Assembly (NCBI RefSeq): GCF_002812955.1
Contig: NZ_PFXK01000004.1
Location: 296,605-360,604 of the forward strand
From: Vibrio sp. HA2012
GTDB lineage: Bacteria; Pseudomonadota; Gammaproteobacteria; Enterobacterales; Vibrionaceae
Length of the DNA stretch: 64,000 nucleotides
Direction of reading: 5' to 3'
Shown: positions 31,370 through 39,624 of the stretch, one piece after another
How the letters are laid out: the number at the start of each line of letters is the position of its first letter
Position numbering within the stretch: position 1 is the stretch's first letter
The notes under the pieces: model-generated
The model's database searches: none
Told to the model about the DNA's origin: nothing
What the model saw: only the letters and a program-made list of their open reading frames with translations
Made by a program: the position numbers and the translations under genes

Positions 31370-32617
31370 TTAAGCTTCCTCTTCCATCTGCGCATTATCG
31401 ACAACATGTGATTCGCCCAGCTCTTCCGGCAGGATTAAGTTCAGAACGATAGCGACGATACCGCACAGGCTGATGCCCTGCAGGCTGAATCCGCCGATAC
31501 CGAAAGCCATACCGCCAATACCGAATACCAGTGTTACCGCCACAATCGCAAGGTTGCGGGATTTATGCAGGTCAACATGGTTTTTAATCAGGGTATTCAG
31601 ACCAACCGTTGCAATGGAACCGAACAATAGGATCATAATCCCGCCCATGACTGGTACAGGGATGGTTTGCAGTATGGCACCCAATTTACCGACCAGTGCC
31701 AGTACAATCGCGGTGACCGCAGCCCAGGTCATGATCACAGGATTAAAAGCGCGGGTAAGTACAACGGCACCGGTTACTTCACTGTAGGTTGTATTTGGTG
31801 GCGCGCCCAGCATAGCGGCTGCCATGGTTGCGATTCCGTCACCGGTAATGGTGCGGTGCAGACCCGGTTTTTTCAGGTAATCTTTTCCGGTTACCTGAGA
31901 AATGGCCACCATATCGCCAACGTGTTCAACCGCCGGGGCTATCGCAACCGGAATCATAAACAAGATCGCGTTCAGGTTAAATTCAGGGAAGGTAAAGTTA
32001 GGCAGTGAAAGCCAGGCAGCTTCGGCAACCGGGGTAAAATCAACAATACCGGTCAGCAGGCTGAGTGTGTAACCGACGATAATACCGCCAAAGATAGGGA
32101 TCAGCTTAAACATTCCTTTGGCAAATACACTGATGGCGATGGTGGTGATCAGTGAAGCACATGAGATCCACAATGCGATATCGCCATTAACCAGTTGAGC
32201 ACTGCCATCACCGGTTTTCCCCAGCGCCATATTAACGGCTGTCGGAGCCAGACCCAGACCAATAACCATGATTACAGGGCCAACCACCACAGGTGGAAGC
32301 AGACGATGGATAACACCGACGCCTTTGGCCTTAATCAGTGCTCCCATAAAGACATACACCACACCGGCAGCCATCAGGCCACCCATGGTGCCGGCAATGC
32401 CCCAGGTTTGGGTGCCGTACATGATAGGGGCAATAAAAGCAAAGGAGGAAGCAAGAAAGATAGGAACAGAGCGACGGGTGATAAGCTGGAATAAAAGGGT
32501 ACCGATACCTGCACCAAAGAGTGCAACATTGGGGTCGAGTCCGGTCAGCAACGGGACCAGAACCAGGGCCCCGAATGCTACAAACAGCATTTGAGCGCCT
32601 TGAAGTATGTTAGTCAT
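31370..32617 (-). CDS. uraA: Uracil permease (uracil:proton symporter)
   Basis: UraA is an inner-membrane NCS2/NAT transporter that imports uracil for Upp. The ATG at 32617 gives 415 aa starting MTNILQGAQMLFVAFGALVLVPLLTGLDPN; an extra upstream in-frame ATG at 32626 would add three residues. About 14 membrane segments are visible, with the NAT-family signature region APAVEHVGDM and the NTTYSEVTGAV segment. It is convergent with upp. Confidence 0.95.
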   Translation of the reverse strand: MTNILQGAQMLFVAFGALVLVPLLTGLDPNVALFGAGIGTLLFQLITRRSVPIFLASSFAFIAPIMYGTQTWGIAGTMGGLMAAGVVYVFMGALIKAKGVGVIHRLLPPVVVGPVIMVIGLGLAPTAVNMALGKTGDGSAQLVNGDIALWISCASLITTIAISVFAKGMFKLIPIFGGIIVGYTLSLLTGIVDFTPVAEAAWLSLPNFTFPEFNLNAILFMIPVAIAPAVEHVGDMVAISQVTGKDYLKKPGLHRTITGDGIATMAAAMLGAPPNTTYSEVTGAVVLTRAFNPVIMTWAAVTAIVLALVGKLGAILQTIPVPVMGGIMILLFGSIATVGLNTLIKNHVDLHKSRNLAIVAVTLVFGIGGMAFGIGGFSLQGISLCGIVAIVLNLILPEELGESHVVDNAQMEEEA

Positions 32618-32819
32618 AAGTGTCATCCATCTGGCTAAAAATAAAATTCGCGGGATTCTATCACTTTGCAACCGTTTGCTTTAGGGTGAAGATCAAAAAA
32701 ACTGTGACAAAGTTAAAGTTTTTTGCCTTTTATGCCGGAACGGAGAAACGGTATTACCTTGCTCCCTTACCAAGAGTTGCTTATCATCGTTGTTCTATTT
32801 CTGTCTTGTTGGGATCCGT

Positions 32820-34061
32820 ATGCGCTATATTGCTTTTCTTTTACTGGGATTACTCTCTTTACCCTCTTATGCGGCAACCAAAGTGGATGTATACCGTGCC
32901 GAAGTGGTGTTAGATGAAAACGCAACGGATGCAGAGGAAGTGGCAAGACAGCAGGGCTTGCAGCAGGTTGTAGTACGTGCTTCCGGCGATAAGCTGGCGG
33001 CCGGGAACCCTGTTATTGTGAAGGCGCTGCGTCAGAGCGGTGAATTTCTTTCGCAGATCGGCTACGGAACCCGTGCGGAACAACAGACTCTGAATATGGT
33101 ATTTAATGCGCCGCAGATCCGGTCATTACTGACGCAGGCACAGCTGCCTTTCTGGTCAGAAGAACGTTCTGGTGTGTTGGTCTGGATCGTGGAAGACAGT
33201 GGTTATGGCCGGGAGATTGTCTGGGAACAGTCAGAAGATAACACCGTTTCTCAGTTAAAATATTTTGCCGGACTGAGAGGGCTTCCGGTTACGGTTCCTG
33301 TGGGTGATATAGAAGATGTCACCGGTATTACGCCTCCGGAGTTGTGGGGGGGATTTGTTCAGTCTGTTGGCCGTGCCAGTGCCCGGTATCCGGCGGATGC
33401 TGTTTTGGTTTTACGCATTTCAGGGGACGAAGAGAGCAGCCGGATCCGCTATACCCTGTATGATGAGAATCCGGCGTATATGGCGACGTCCAGTCAGATG
33501 CCACAGTCGGGAGAAGGCCGGGGGACGCTGGCCGCCGCGCTGGAAAATGTGGTGGATGATGTCAGTAACTATTTTGCGCATAAAGGATCGGTTCAGTACA
33601 GCGGAGAGTCTTCCGGTGCGGTAGTTGTGCAGATTCTCGGTATCCATGCAGCGGATGAATTTTTTGCACTGGAAAAACAGATTGAAGCATTAAATGCGGT
33701 TGCCGGTGTTGACCTGCTGACGATTACCGGGGATGAAATCACTTTGCGAGTCCACTTGTTGACAGTGCAAGAGAATTTCATCAGCGAACTGCTGCAATTT
33801 AATAAGTTGCGTAAGTTCGAGATGGACACAGCAGAATTTATTCCGGCACCTGTGCAGTTACCGGAGAACGATCTTACTGCCGGAGAAGTGACAGGCGCAG
33901 GAGTAACAGACGAAAATAGCACAGCTGTGCCGACTGCATCTGCAGATGCAGTGCCGGTATCTGCGCCTCAGACCGGAGTTTTTGTCAGCAACGTACAAAC
34001 GCCTGAAACGGATGTGCAGCCGGATGATACGGCACCGCTGGTATTTGAGTGGGTACGCTGA
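32820..34061 (+). CDS. DUF2066 domain protein (putative secreted), function unknown
   Basis: The 413-aa product starts with a signal peptide (MRYIAFLLLGLLSLPSYA, cleavage before ATKVDVY) at the ATG at 32820; an in-frame ATG at 32790 would precede it with a non-signal stretch. The body matches the DUF2066 pattern (VYRAEVVLDENATDAEEVARQQGLQQVVVRASG...). The last 60 residues are low-complexity, rich in Ala, Pro, Thr and Val. It is divergent from uraA and convergent with bepA. No catalytic motif is visible. Confidence 0.8.
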   Translation: MRYIAFLLLGLLSLPSYAATKVDVYRAEVVLDENATDAEEVARQQGLQQVVVRASGDKLAAGNPVIVKALRQSGEFLSQIGYGTRAEQQTLNMVFNAPQIRSLLTQAQLPFWSEERSGVLVWIVEDSGYGREIVWEQSEDNTVSQLKYFAGLRGLPVTVPVGDIEDVTGITPPELWGGFVQSVGRASARYPADAVLVLRISGDEESSRIRYTLYDENPAYMATSSQMPQSGEGRGTLAAALENVVDDVSNYFAHKGSVQYSGESSGAVVVQILGIHAADEFFALEKQIEALNAVAGVDLLTITGDEITLRVHLLTVQENFISELLQFNKLRKFEMDTAEFIPAPVQLPENDLTAGEVTGAGVTDENSTAVPTASADAVPVSAPQTGVFVSNVQTPETDVQPDDTAPLVFEWVR

Positions 34062-34066
34062 ATTAA

Positions 34067-34093
34067 AACAGGCAGAGGTTTCCTCTGCCTGTT
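34067..34093. terminator. Bidirectional hairpin between DUF2066 gene and bepA
   Basis: AACAGGCAGAGG (34067-34078) pairs perfectly with CCTCTGCCTGTT (34082-34093), 3-nt loop, only 5 bp after the DUF2066 stop. The flanking T runs are short. Confidence 0.8.
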
Positions 34094-34126
34094 AACAATA
34101 TTTAAAACTCGCCATGACACAGTTCA

Positions 34127-35593
34127 TCACTGCAAAGACATAAACCGTTCTCTCTGCACCAGAAGTTCATCGATTCTTGCATCGTATCTGGCCTGTTTCA
34201 GGCTTCCAAGCTCAACCAACTGGCTGGCCTTACTATAATTCTGAATGGCCTGATTCCAGTCTGCTCTGAGTGAAAACATCTCACCCCGGGCGGCCAGCTC
34301 TTCATCGGTAATGCCCATTTCTGCACTGGCTTTCGCCAGCAGTTCCCAGCCGTTCATATCTTCAGGATAATTGTGTGTGTAGTGCTGCAATAGCGGTATT
34401 GCTTGCTGGTACTGCCGATGTTCCACCAGAGCATTGGCGTAGTTGATACTGAGTACCGGGTTATTCGGTTTTTTGCTCAGTGCTGTTTTGAGCAGGGTAA
34501 TCGCTTTTTCCGGCTGCTTCAGGTACAGATAGAGATCTGACAGGGCATCCAGATAGAAATTATTGGTGGGATCCTGCCGGTGCAGTTTCAGCAGTTCAGG
34601 TTCGGCTTTATCCAGTTGCCGGTTGTCCAGATGCACCAGAGCTTGTCCGTATTCCAGAGCAGGAACCAGCTCTGCCGGTGCTTTTTTCAGCTGGCGGGCA
34701 TACCAGTCCAGCGCTGCCTCGGAGTCTATACTCGCGTAACGGGCAATCACCCGGGCTTTTGCCAGATGATAATCAAGGGAAAGGTGGGTTTTTGTTACCG
34801 GATACTGCTGTGCCCGCAGTCTGGAATCCGTAATACGCTCTTCCGGAAGCGGGTGGGTTAACAGCATGGCTGGTGGCGTACTGGCATAGCGATACTGTTC
34901 TGCCAGACGGCCAAAGAAACGGGGCATAGCCTGAGCCTCAAACCCGGCTTTAGCCAGCGTCGCCATACCAAAGCGGTCTGCTTCTTTCTCATTACTGCGT
35001 GTATAGTTGATGCTGCTCTGCATGGATCCTGCGGTAGTCGCTGTCATTGCGGCGATACCTGCCTGAGGTGCAGCAATGGCAAGTAACAGGGAACCGGCCA
35101 GTGCGGCGATGGTGGCAGGAGAACGACGGGCTTCGTCTTCCATACTCCGGGCAAGGTGACGTTGGGTAACGTGAGCGATTTCATGCGCCATGACAGAAGC
35201 CAGTTCACTTTCGCTGCTGGCATGCAGAAACAGTCCGGAATGCAGGGCCACATAGCCGCCGAAGAAGGCAAAGGCATTGATGTCTTTATCCCGGATCATA
35301 AAAAAGTGGAAAGGGGTTTTGACATCGTTGGCATTGGCAACCAGTTTGTGTCCCAGCGTCTGAATATATTCATTCAGAACCGGATCATGAATAACGGGCC
35401 TGCTTGCGCGTAACATCCGCATATAAGCATCCCCGTAGATAAGTTCCTGATCGATAGTCAGGGTTCCGGCTGCTGCCGTGCCTATATCCGGCAGATCCAT
35501 GTCGGTTACATTTGTCGTCGGGGATGCGAGAGACGGCGTGCTGACAGCAACGGCAATACAGAAGGCGATAAGAGATCGGCTGGGCTTGAACAT
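34127..35593 (-). CDS. bepA: Periplasmic M48 metalloprotease/chaperone BepA (YfgC)
   Basis: BepA assists maturation of LptD and degrades stalled outer-membrane proteins at the BAM complex. The 488-aa precursor has a signal peptide (MFKPSRSLIAFCIAVAVSTPSLA), the zinc motif HEIAHVTQRH with the distal Glu in SNEKEADRFG, and a C-terminal TPR domain (about 290-480). The neighbours perM (divergent) and the uraA/upp/purMN block repeat the E. coli bepA-perM neighbourhood. Confidence 0.95.
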   Translation of the reverse strand: MFKPSRSLIAFCIAVAVSTPSLASPTTNVTDMDLPDIGTAAAGTLTIDQELIYGDAYMRMLRASRPVIHDPVLNEYIQTLGHKLVANANDVKTPFHFFMIRDKDINAFAFFGGYVALHSGLFLHASSESELASVMAHEIAHVTQRHLARSMEDEARRSPATIAALAGSLLLAIAAPQAGIAAMTATTAGSMQSSINYTRSNEKEADRFGMATLAKAGFEAQAMPRFFGRLAEQYRYASTPPAMLLTHPLPEERITDSRLRAQQYPVTKTHLSLDYHLAKARVIARYASIDSEAALDWYARQLKKAPAELVPALEYGQALVHLDNRQLDKAEPELLKLHRQDPTNNFYLDALSDLYLYLKQPEKAITLLKTALSKKPNNPVLSINYANALVEHRQYQQAIPLLQHYTHNYPEDMNGWELLAKASAEMGITDEELAARGEMFSLRADWNQAIQNYSKASQLVELGSLKQARYDARIDELLVQRERFMSLQ

Positions 35594-35764
35594 AAGGCGG
35601 AACTGGCTCCGGTTTTATATCTTACTTTGAATGTATGACCTCTAAGTTTACACTTTGTTTCTGGGATCGAAAAATAGTCCTGATAAAGAGTTCGAACTAT
35701 AGGGCAAAAATCTATACTATTGATTTCGGGAAAAATCCCGTTGACTAAAAGAGAGTCGTTACAG

Positions 35765-36832
35765 ATGTTTGATATGATCATGCGCTGGTATCAGCGCCGG
35801 TTTTCCAATCCGCATGCGATCAGTCTGGTTGCTATTCTGTTATTCGGATTTATCACTATCTATTTCTTTGGACATCTGCTGGCTCCTCTGCTGGTGGCCA
35901 TTGTTGTAGCGTACCTGCTGGACTGGCCTGTGATCAAAATGACCCGGATAGGGATCCCCCGGCCTGTTGGGGTTATTCTGGTGCTTATTTTGTTTGTCAG
36001 CGTTATGCTGATTGCACTGTTCGGCCTGATCCCGACGATCTGGAATCAGGTGAGTAATCTGATTAATGATATACCGACGATGTTCAGCGGCTTACAGGGG
36101 TTTGTTGCCAGTATCCCAGAGAAATACCCTGAACTGGCAAATCTGAAGATCGTCGAATCTGTGATGTCTAATGTAAAAGAGCAGGTGGTGGGACTGGGCG
36201 AAACCGTCGTTAAAGGTTCACTGGCATCTCTGGTCAGTATTGCCGCTCTGGTCGTATACCTGATTCTGGTTCCTCTGCTGGTGTTTTTCCTGCTGAAAGA
36301 CAAAGAAGTTATGCTGGATACCTTGAGCAGCCTGATGCCGAAGAATCGTCGTCTGGCTACCCGGGTGTGGCGGGAAATGAATCAGCAAATCTCAAACTAT
36401 ATCCGCGGTAAGGTGGTGGAGATACTGATTGTAGGTTCCAGCAGTTATATTACTTTTGCATTACTTGATTTGCGTTATTCGGTGCTGCTGGGCGTTGGGG
36501 TTGGATTATCAGTGCTGATCCCTTATATCGGTGCTGCTGCCGTGACGGTTCCGGTGGCGATTGTTGGCTTGTTTCAGTGGGGGATTACCCCGGATTTTTA
36601 CTGGCTGTTGGCAGCCTACGGTATTATTCAGACGTTGGATGGCAATGTGCTGGTGCCGGTGCTGTTCTCGGAAGCGGTCAACCTGCATCCGGTGGCAATC
36701 ATTATCTCAGTACTGTTTTTTGGTGGTTTGTGGGGCTTCTGGGGGGTCTTTTTTGCCATCCCGCTGGCAACACTGGTTAAAGCTGTATGGAATGCCATTA
36801 AGAATCAGGACGAAGAGATAGCCGAAGACTAG
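35765..36832 (+). CDS. perM: AI-2E family transporter PerM
   Basis: PerM belongs to the AI-2 exporter/UPF0118 family of inner-membrane proteins. The 355-aa product starts MFDMIMRWYQRRFSNPHAI at 35765; an earlier in-frame start at 35720 has weaker support. About eight hydrophobic segments flank a soluble helical region (about 120-200), and the family-typical RGKVVEILIVGSSSYI and PYIGAAAVTVPV segments are present. The substrate in this organism is unknown. A TATACT -10-like box is at 35713-35718. It is the last core gene before the accessory island. Confidence 0.93.
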   Translation: MFDMIMRWYQRRFSNPHAISLVAILLFGFITIYFFGHLLAPLLVAIVVAYLLDWPVIKMTRIGIPRPVGVILVLILFVSVMLIALFGLIPTIWNQVSNLINDIPTMFSGLQGFVASIPEKYPELANLKIVESVMSNVKEQVVGLGETVVKGSLASLVSIAALVVYLILVPLLVFFLLKDKEVMLDTLSSLMPKNRRLATRVWREMNQQISNYIRGKVVEILIVGSSSYITFALLDLRYSVLLGVGVGLSVLIPYIGAAAVTVPVAIVGLFQWGITPDFYWLLAAYGIIQTLDGNVLVPVLFSEAVNLHPVAIIISVLFFGGLWGFWGVFFAIPLATLVKAVWNAIKNQDEEIAED

Positions 36833-36839
36833 GTTTCTT

Positions 36840-36863
36840 ATTCCCACGCATTGGCGTGGGAAT
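36840..36863. repeat. Best-preserved ATTCCC-family palindrome, after perM
   Basis: ATTCCCACGC (36840-36849) and GCGTGGGAAT (36854-36863) are perfect 10-bp inverted arms around ATTG, 7 bp after the perM stop. This copy defines the consensus of the dispersed family and may serve as the perM terminator. Accessory DNA starts immediately to its right. Confidence 0.93.
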
Positions 36864-36892
36864 GTTCTTGAGCGTACCTCATGCTTTTCCGG

Positions 36893-36919
36893 CCCATAGA
36901 AAGATGAAGCTGATTGTCA
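36893..36919 (+). repeat. Direct repeat, left copy, flanking hipBA
   Basis: The 27 bases from CCCATAGAAAG to GATTGTCA recur at 38704-38730 with one mismatch (T/C). Weaker similarity extends about 10 bp further left (GCTTTTCC against GCTTTCCC). The two copies bracket the hipBA pair, 1,811 bp apart. Confidence 0.85.
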
Positions 36920-36942
36920 AATCGCCTGCAAGCCATAGCGAA

Positions 36943-38184
36943 TTACACATACAGCGCCTTGAATTTTTCTACCATATCTTTATCAATCTCCTTAATTAGA
37001 TTAGGTGACAAGCCCAGATGTTTGGCCTCATTACTAAACGAGCGTGTTGTTTCAAATATTTCTTCAGCCATAACCATAATTGCTTTCTTTGAAGACAACC
37101 CCGACTGAGCAGCTAACTGATCTAGTGCGCTCTTTGGCGTTCGGCCATTACCACCAAATGCTGTCATATGCTCTTTGTAAGGGTTAGGGCTATAAACAAT
37201 GTCGTAGAAAGGCGATAGCGACCAGTTATCAGCGTCACTGGCAAGGAAACTGAAGTTCTTACTGTGATCATCTTGGTTAACCGTTAGGTAATTAAACATG
37301 CAGCGCTTAATGAGCTTCTGAGACTCAGTGACACTGCACATGATGCGAGTAGCTTTAACTAAATCCACATAGTCCAAAGAAGGCTCCCGAAACGGTGCGT
37401 CTAGCAACCCGCACGCAGAAATCATATGGATTCGACCGCCTTGCCCGGTGCAATCAAATCGTTCCTGCTCTAGCCAAAATTGTCCATTACCCGCATCAAT
37501 TAAATTAAAGTTGGGAACCTCAATGCCGACATTACGTGCCATCTGCATGTAGCAATATTCGACTAATGATTCAGAGTGCTTCAAGTCAAACTTTTCAGAT
37601 GTCAGCTTTACGATAAGCTTTGTTCCTTGTGCGTCATCTAATGTTGAATACTGCCCATTCGATAAACGTGTCACGTTCATTTTTGGCCTGGCCCCACCCG
37701 ATCCACCAGTATTCATCAAATGCTCAAGCAAAGCAGACTCGGTGCCTTCAAACTCTTCAATTGCAGCTCGGCCAAGGGTAATGATGTCAATTGACTCTTT
37801 GAACTCATCAAGTAAATTTAATTCAGGCTCATAGCTCAACGCACCCATACATCTGTCACCTAGGTAAGCTAAACGTTCTAGGGCGGTAACTTCTTTTGGG
37901 TTATGATGGTTCTGTCTAAATACGCGATCCATGAGATAAAGACCCCAACCATCAGGGAGACTATCTCCAAAAACCCCATGAATACCATAATGCGGCTCTC
38001 TAGGCGCAACTTGTAGGCTTGTATCTGCCTTTAAATTGAATGGAGCCAGAGAGGTAGAGTGAGCGCCTAAATAAGTCTCATCAAATTGAAAGAAGCTTTG
38101 CTTACGATTTTCAGCGAGCTTGCCGACAAGTACCTTCTCACCTGTGCTAAGCGTTCGTTTTACGATTAGGGCTGATTTAAGCAT
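36943..38184 (-). CDS. hipA: HipA-family serine/threonine kinase toxin
   Basis: HipA kinases inhibit growth, in E. coli by phosphorylating glutamyl-tRNA synthetase; the target here is unknown. The 413-aa protein has the N-terminal couple_hipA region with YGIHGVFGDSLPDGWG (66-81), a glycine-rich loop TGGSGGARPK (159-168), Lys193 in KLIVKL, the catalytic loop NQDDHSKN (303-310, Asp306) and SPFYDIV (324-330, Asp328). All kinase landmarks are intact. The ATG at 38184 overlaps the hipB end by 8 bp, indicating coupling. Base composition is AT-richer than the flanking core genes. Confidence 0.93.
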   Translation of the reverse strand: MLKSALIVKRTLSTGEKVLVGKLAENRKQSFFQFDETYLGAHSTSLAPFNLKADTSLQVAPREPHYGIHGVFGDSLPDGWGLYLMDRVFRQNHHNPKEVTALERLAYLGDRCMGALSYEPELNLLDEFKESIDIITLGRAAIEEFEGTESALLEHLMNTGGSGGARPKMNVTRLSNGQYSTLDDAQGTKLIVKLTSEKFDLKHSESLVEYCYMQMARNVGIEVPNFNLIDAGNGQFWLEQERFDCTGQGGRIHMISACGLLDAPFREPSLDYVDLVKATRIMCSVTESQKLIKRCMFNYLTVNQDDHSKNFSFLASDADNWSLSPFYDIVYSPNPYKEHMTAFGGNGRTPKSALDQLAAQSGLSSKKAIMVMAEEIFETTRSFSNEAKHLGLSPNLIKEIDKDMVEKFKALYV

Positions 38185-38452
38185 GTTGAAGCACATCCTC
38201 TATCGATTTAAATTCTGGCTCAGACGGTTTAGTCAGGTCTTTCAACTTCTTCAAATCACCCAATACCTCGACAATTTGAAGGAACTGTCGCAATGAGATG
38301 TTGCCCGTAGATTCAAACTTTCGAATAGTCGCGTAAGGCACGCCAGAGAGATCAGCCAGCTTCTGAACACTGAGCTTGTCTTTTTTACGCGCAGATATAA
38401 GAAACTCCTTGAGTTCCATCTGCAAATCATAAGCGGTATAGAGCGATAACAT
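38177..38452 (-). CDS. hipB: HipB-like antitoxin, XRE-family DNA-binding protein
   Basis: The 91-aa protein has an XRE-type helix-turn-helix at about residues 27-60 (LSVQKLADLSGVPYATIRKFESTG) and a charged C-terminal tail. By family knowledge HipB binds operators at its own promoter and neutralises HipA. The ATG at 38452 has GAGG eight bases upstream; a second ATG at 38419 would remove 11 residues. Four palindromic operator candidates lie upstream at 38465-38659, supporting autorepression. Confidence 0.9.
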   Translation of the reverse strand: MLSLYTAYDLQMELKEFLISARKKDKLSVQKLADLSGVPYATIRKFESTGNISLRQFLQIVEVLGDLKKLKDLTKPSEPEFKSIEDVLQHA

Positions 38453-38464
38453 GCACGCCTCGAT

Positions 38465-38486
38465 AATTGCTAATATAGTAACAATT
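38465..38486. promoter_or_regulatory. HipB operator candidate O1
   Basis: A 22-bp imperfect palindrome with outer arms AATTGCTA and AACAATT-type ends, 13 bp upstream of the hipB start. A minus-strand TATAAT (-10 candidate) at 38484-38489 overlaps its edge, so bound HipB would block the promoter. Confidence 0.7.
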
Positions 38487-38505
38487 ATAGCACCAATTTT
38501 GATTA

Positions 38506-38527
38506 AATTGATACTATAGTAACAATT
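38506..38527. promoter_or_regulatory. HipB operator candidate O2
   Basis: A 22-bp palindrome with AATTG...AACAATT ends and a perfect TACTATAGTA core. Its centre is 41 bp from O1, close to four helical turns. Confidence 0.72.
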
Positions 38528-38595
38528 GCAAGGAGGGCCGGTATCTTCTTGCTAAAACATGGGGGACGAAAGATTTATCCTAATGATGGGTTTGT

Positions 38596-38617
38596 AATTG
38601 TTACCATGATAACAATT
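38596..38617. promoter_or_regulatory. HipB operator candidate O3
   Basis: The most symmetric copy: AATTGTTA and TAACAATT arms around CCATGA, with only one mismatched pair. Its centre is 90 bp from O2. Confidence 0.72.
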
Positions 38618-38637
38618 TTTTAATTGTTAATCGCTTA

Positions 38638-38659
38638 ATTTGCTACCATGGTATCAGTT
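38638..38659. promoter_or_regulatory. HipB operator candidate O4
   Basis: A 22-bp site with a perfect TACCATGGTA core and eroded outer arms (ATTTGC and ATCAGTT). Its centre is 42 bp from O3, repeating the O1-O2 spacing. Confidence 0.6.
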
Positions 38660-38703
38660 AACGTATTGCTAAGGCTTCATGCATCTATTCGCTGCTTTCC
38701 CTG

Positions 38704-38730
38704 CCCATAGAAAGATGAAGCCGATTGTCA
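38704..38730 (+). repeat. Direct repeat, right copy, flanking hipBA
   Basis: Matches 36893-36919 in 26 of 27 positions and lies 44 bp beyond operator O4, so hipBA plus its operators form a module between the repeats. Confidence 0.85.
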
Positions 38731-38783
38731 TTGAGACAGAATCGCTTGGTGATCACAACCTGTATTCAATGCTGGTTAACAAA

Positions 38784-38906
38784 CTTTTGGACATTTCTGA
38801 ATCAGTGACTTTGCTAAATTAGCTATTCACGGATAACTTCTCGCATCTCAAAGTGACGAACGGCACCTCTATGCGAGATGCCGTTCGTGATAGCTTTTGG
38901 ACAAAA
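38784..38906. other. Hairpin with two CTTTTGGACA motifs, intergenic
   Basis: CTTTTGGACA occurs at 38784-38793 and again as CTTTTGGACAAAA at 38894-38906. Between them ACGAACGGCA (38856-38865) pairs perfectly with TGCCGTTCGT (38879-38888). An alternative pairing, GCATCTC (38843-38849) with GAGATGC (38875-38881), would exclude it. The motif recurs at 40532 next to another hairpin. Function unknown. Confidence 0.55.
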
Positions 38907-39040
38907 CCTTCCACTATCTGAAAGCCATTTCGGCATTTATGACCGTTTTTTATGCATCTAAATCGCATTAAAATAACTTACTACTGTTGAGTCGGGCTAT
39001 CTCAAGCTCAACAGATTTTGAAAAAACATAAAATAAAAGC

Positions 39041-39230
39041 TGTTCATTTTCCAAACAACCTGTATAGTGCGCGTAGCTCTTGCAAACGAGCTATTAGTGA
39101 AAATTTAGTACAAGCCCTCTCCCAGTTTCCTTTCGATACCTTCGTTTAGCTCCTGTGATTGCTTCTCGTCATAGTTTTTTAAATAGCAGTTGCTCGCAGT
39201 TTCAATATTATTAATTTCTTAGAGGTATCT
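39041..39230 (+). promoter_or_regulatory. Promoter and long 5' leader of the cold-shock gene
   Basis: A TATAGT -10 lies at 39063-39068 with TGTTCA (39041-39046) 16 bp upstream. Transcription from about 39075 gives a leader of roughly 155 nt, close to the long leaders of cspA-type genes, which act as temperature-responsive RNA in E. coli. An AGCTC/GAGCT hairpin begins the leader near 39076, and GAGG at 39221-39224 is the ribosome-binding site. Confidence 0.6.
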
Positions 39231-39443
39231 ATGTCTACTAAAACTACTGGTTCAGTAAAATGGTTCAACGAATCTAAAGGCTTTGGCTTTATTTCACAAG
39301 ACAATGGCGGCGCTGATGTATTTGTACATTTCAGAGCTATCGCATCTGACGGCTTTAAAACGCTAGCTGAAGGTCAAAAAGTAAGCTTTAACGTAGAGCA
39401 AGGTCAAAAAGGCCCTCAGGCGTCGAACGTAATCGCGCTATAG
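39231..39443 (+). CDS. CspA-family cold-shock protein
   Basis: A 70-aa single cold-shock domain that binds single-stranded RNA/DNA and melts RNA structure. RNP1 (KGFGFI) and RNP2 (DVFVHF) are intact and the length is typical. It is preceded by a long leader and followed by a hairpin at 39451 and a chain of very small ORFs. It lies in the accessory island, so it is probably one of several csp paralogues; which one cannot be told from sequence alone. Confidence 0.96.
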   Translation: MSTKTTGSVKWFNESKGFGFISQDNGGADVFVHFRAIASDGFKTLAEGQKVSFNVEQGQKGPQASNVIAL

Positions 39444-39450
39444 CAGTATT

Positions 39451-39476
39451 GGGTGTAATACAAGTGCATTGCACCC
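39451..39476 (+). terminator. Hairpin after the cold-shock gene
   Basis: GGGTGTAAT (39451-39459) pairs with ATTGCACCC (39468-39476), one G-U pair, 8-nt loop, followed by GTATTCTTT. The weak T run suggests partial termination, allowing some read-through to the small ORFs. Confidence 0.6.
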
Positions 39477-39525
39477 GTATTCTTTCCATATAAGCATCTA
39501 ATACACATAAATTTCAGGAGTTTTA

Positions 39526-39624
39526 TTGTCTCGAAGAACTAGTCGCCAGCGATACTGGTATAAAAAATCATGTGATAAATACATACGGCCAAATAAAGCT
39601 GAGCTCAACGTATGTTCCAAATAG
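39526..39624 (+). CDS. Small basic protein ORF, 32 aa, downstream of csp
   Basis: A TTG start at 39526 lies five bases after AGGAG (39516-39520). The predicted peptide, rich in Arg, Lys and Tyr (MSRRTSRQRYWYKK at its start), ends at TAG 39622-39624 and overlaps the next ORF's ATG (39612), as in coupled translation. No family can be assigned with confidence. The good ribosome-binding site, overlap and basic aromatic composition argue that it is translated; a nucleic-acid-binding role is only a guess. Confidence 0.5.
   Translation: MSRRTSRQRYWYKKSCDKYIRPNKAELNVCSK

Noticed and set aside
36880..36900. 18/21 match to part of bcp (43759-43779) at the island's left edge
   Set aside because: Similarity does not extend on either side, so a duplicated att site or bcp fragment is not supported.
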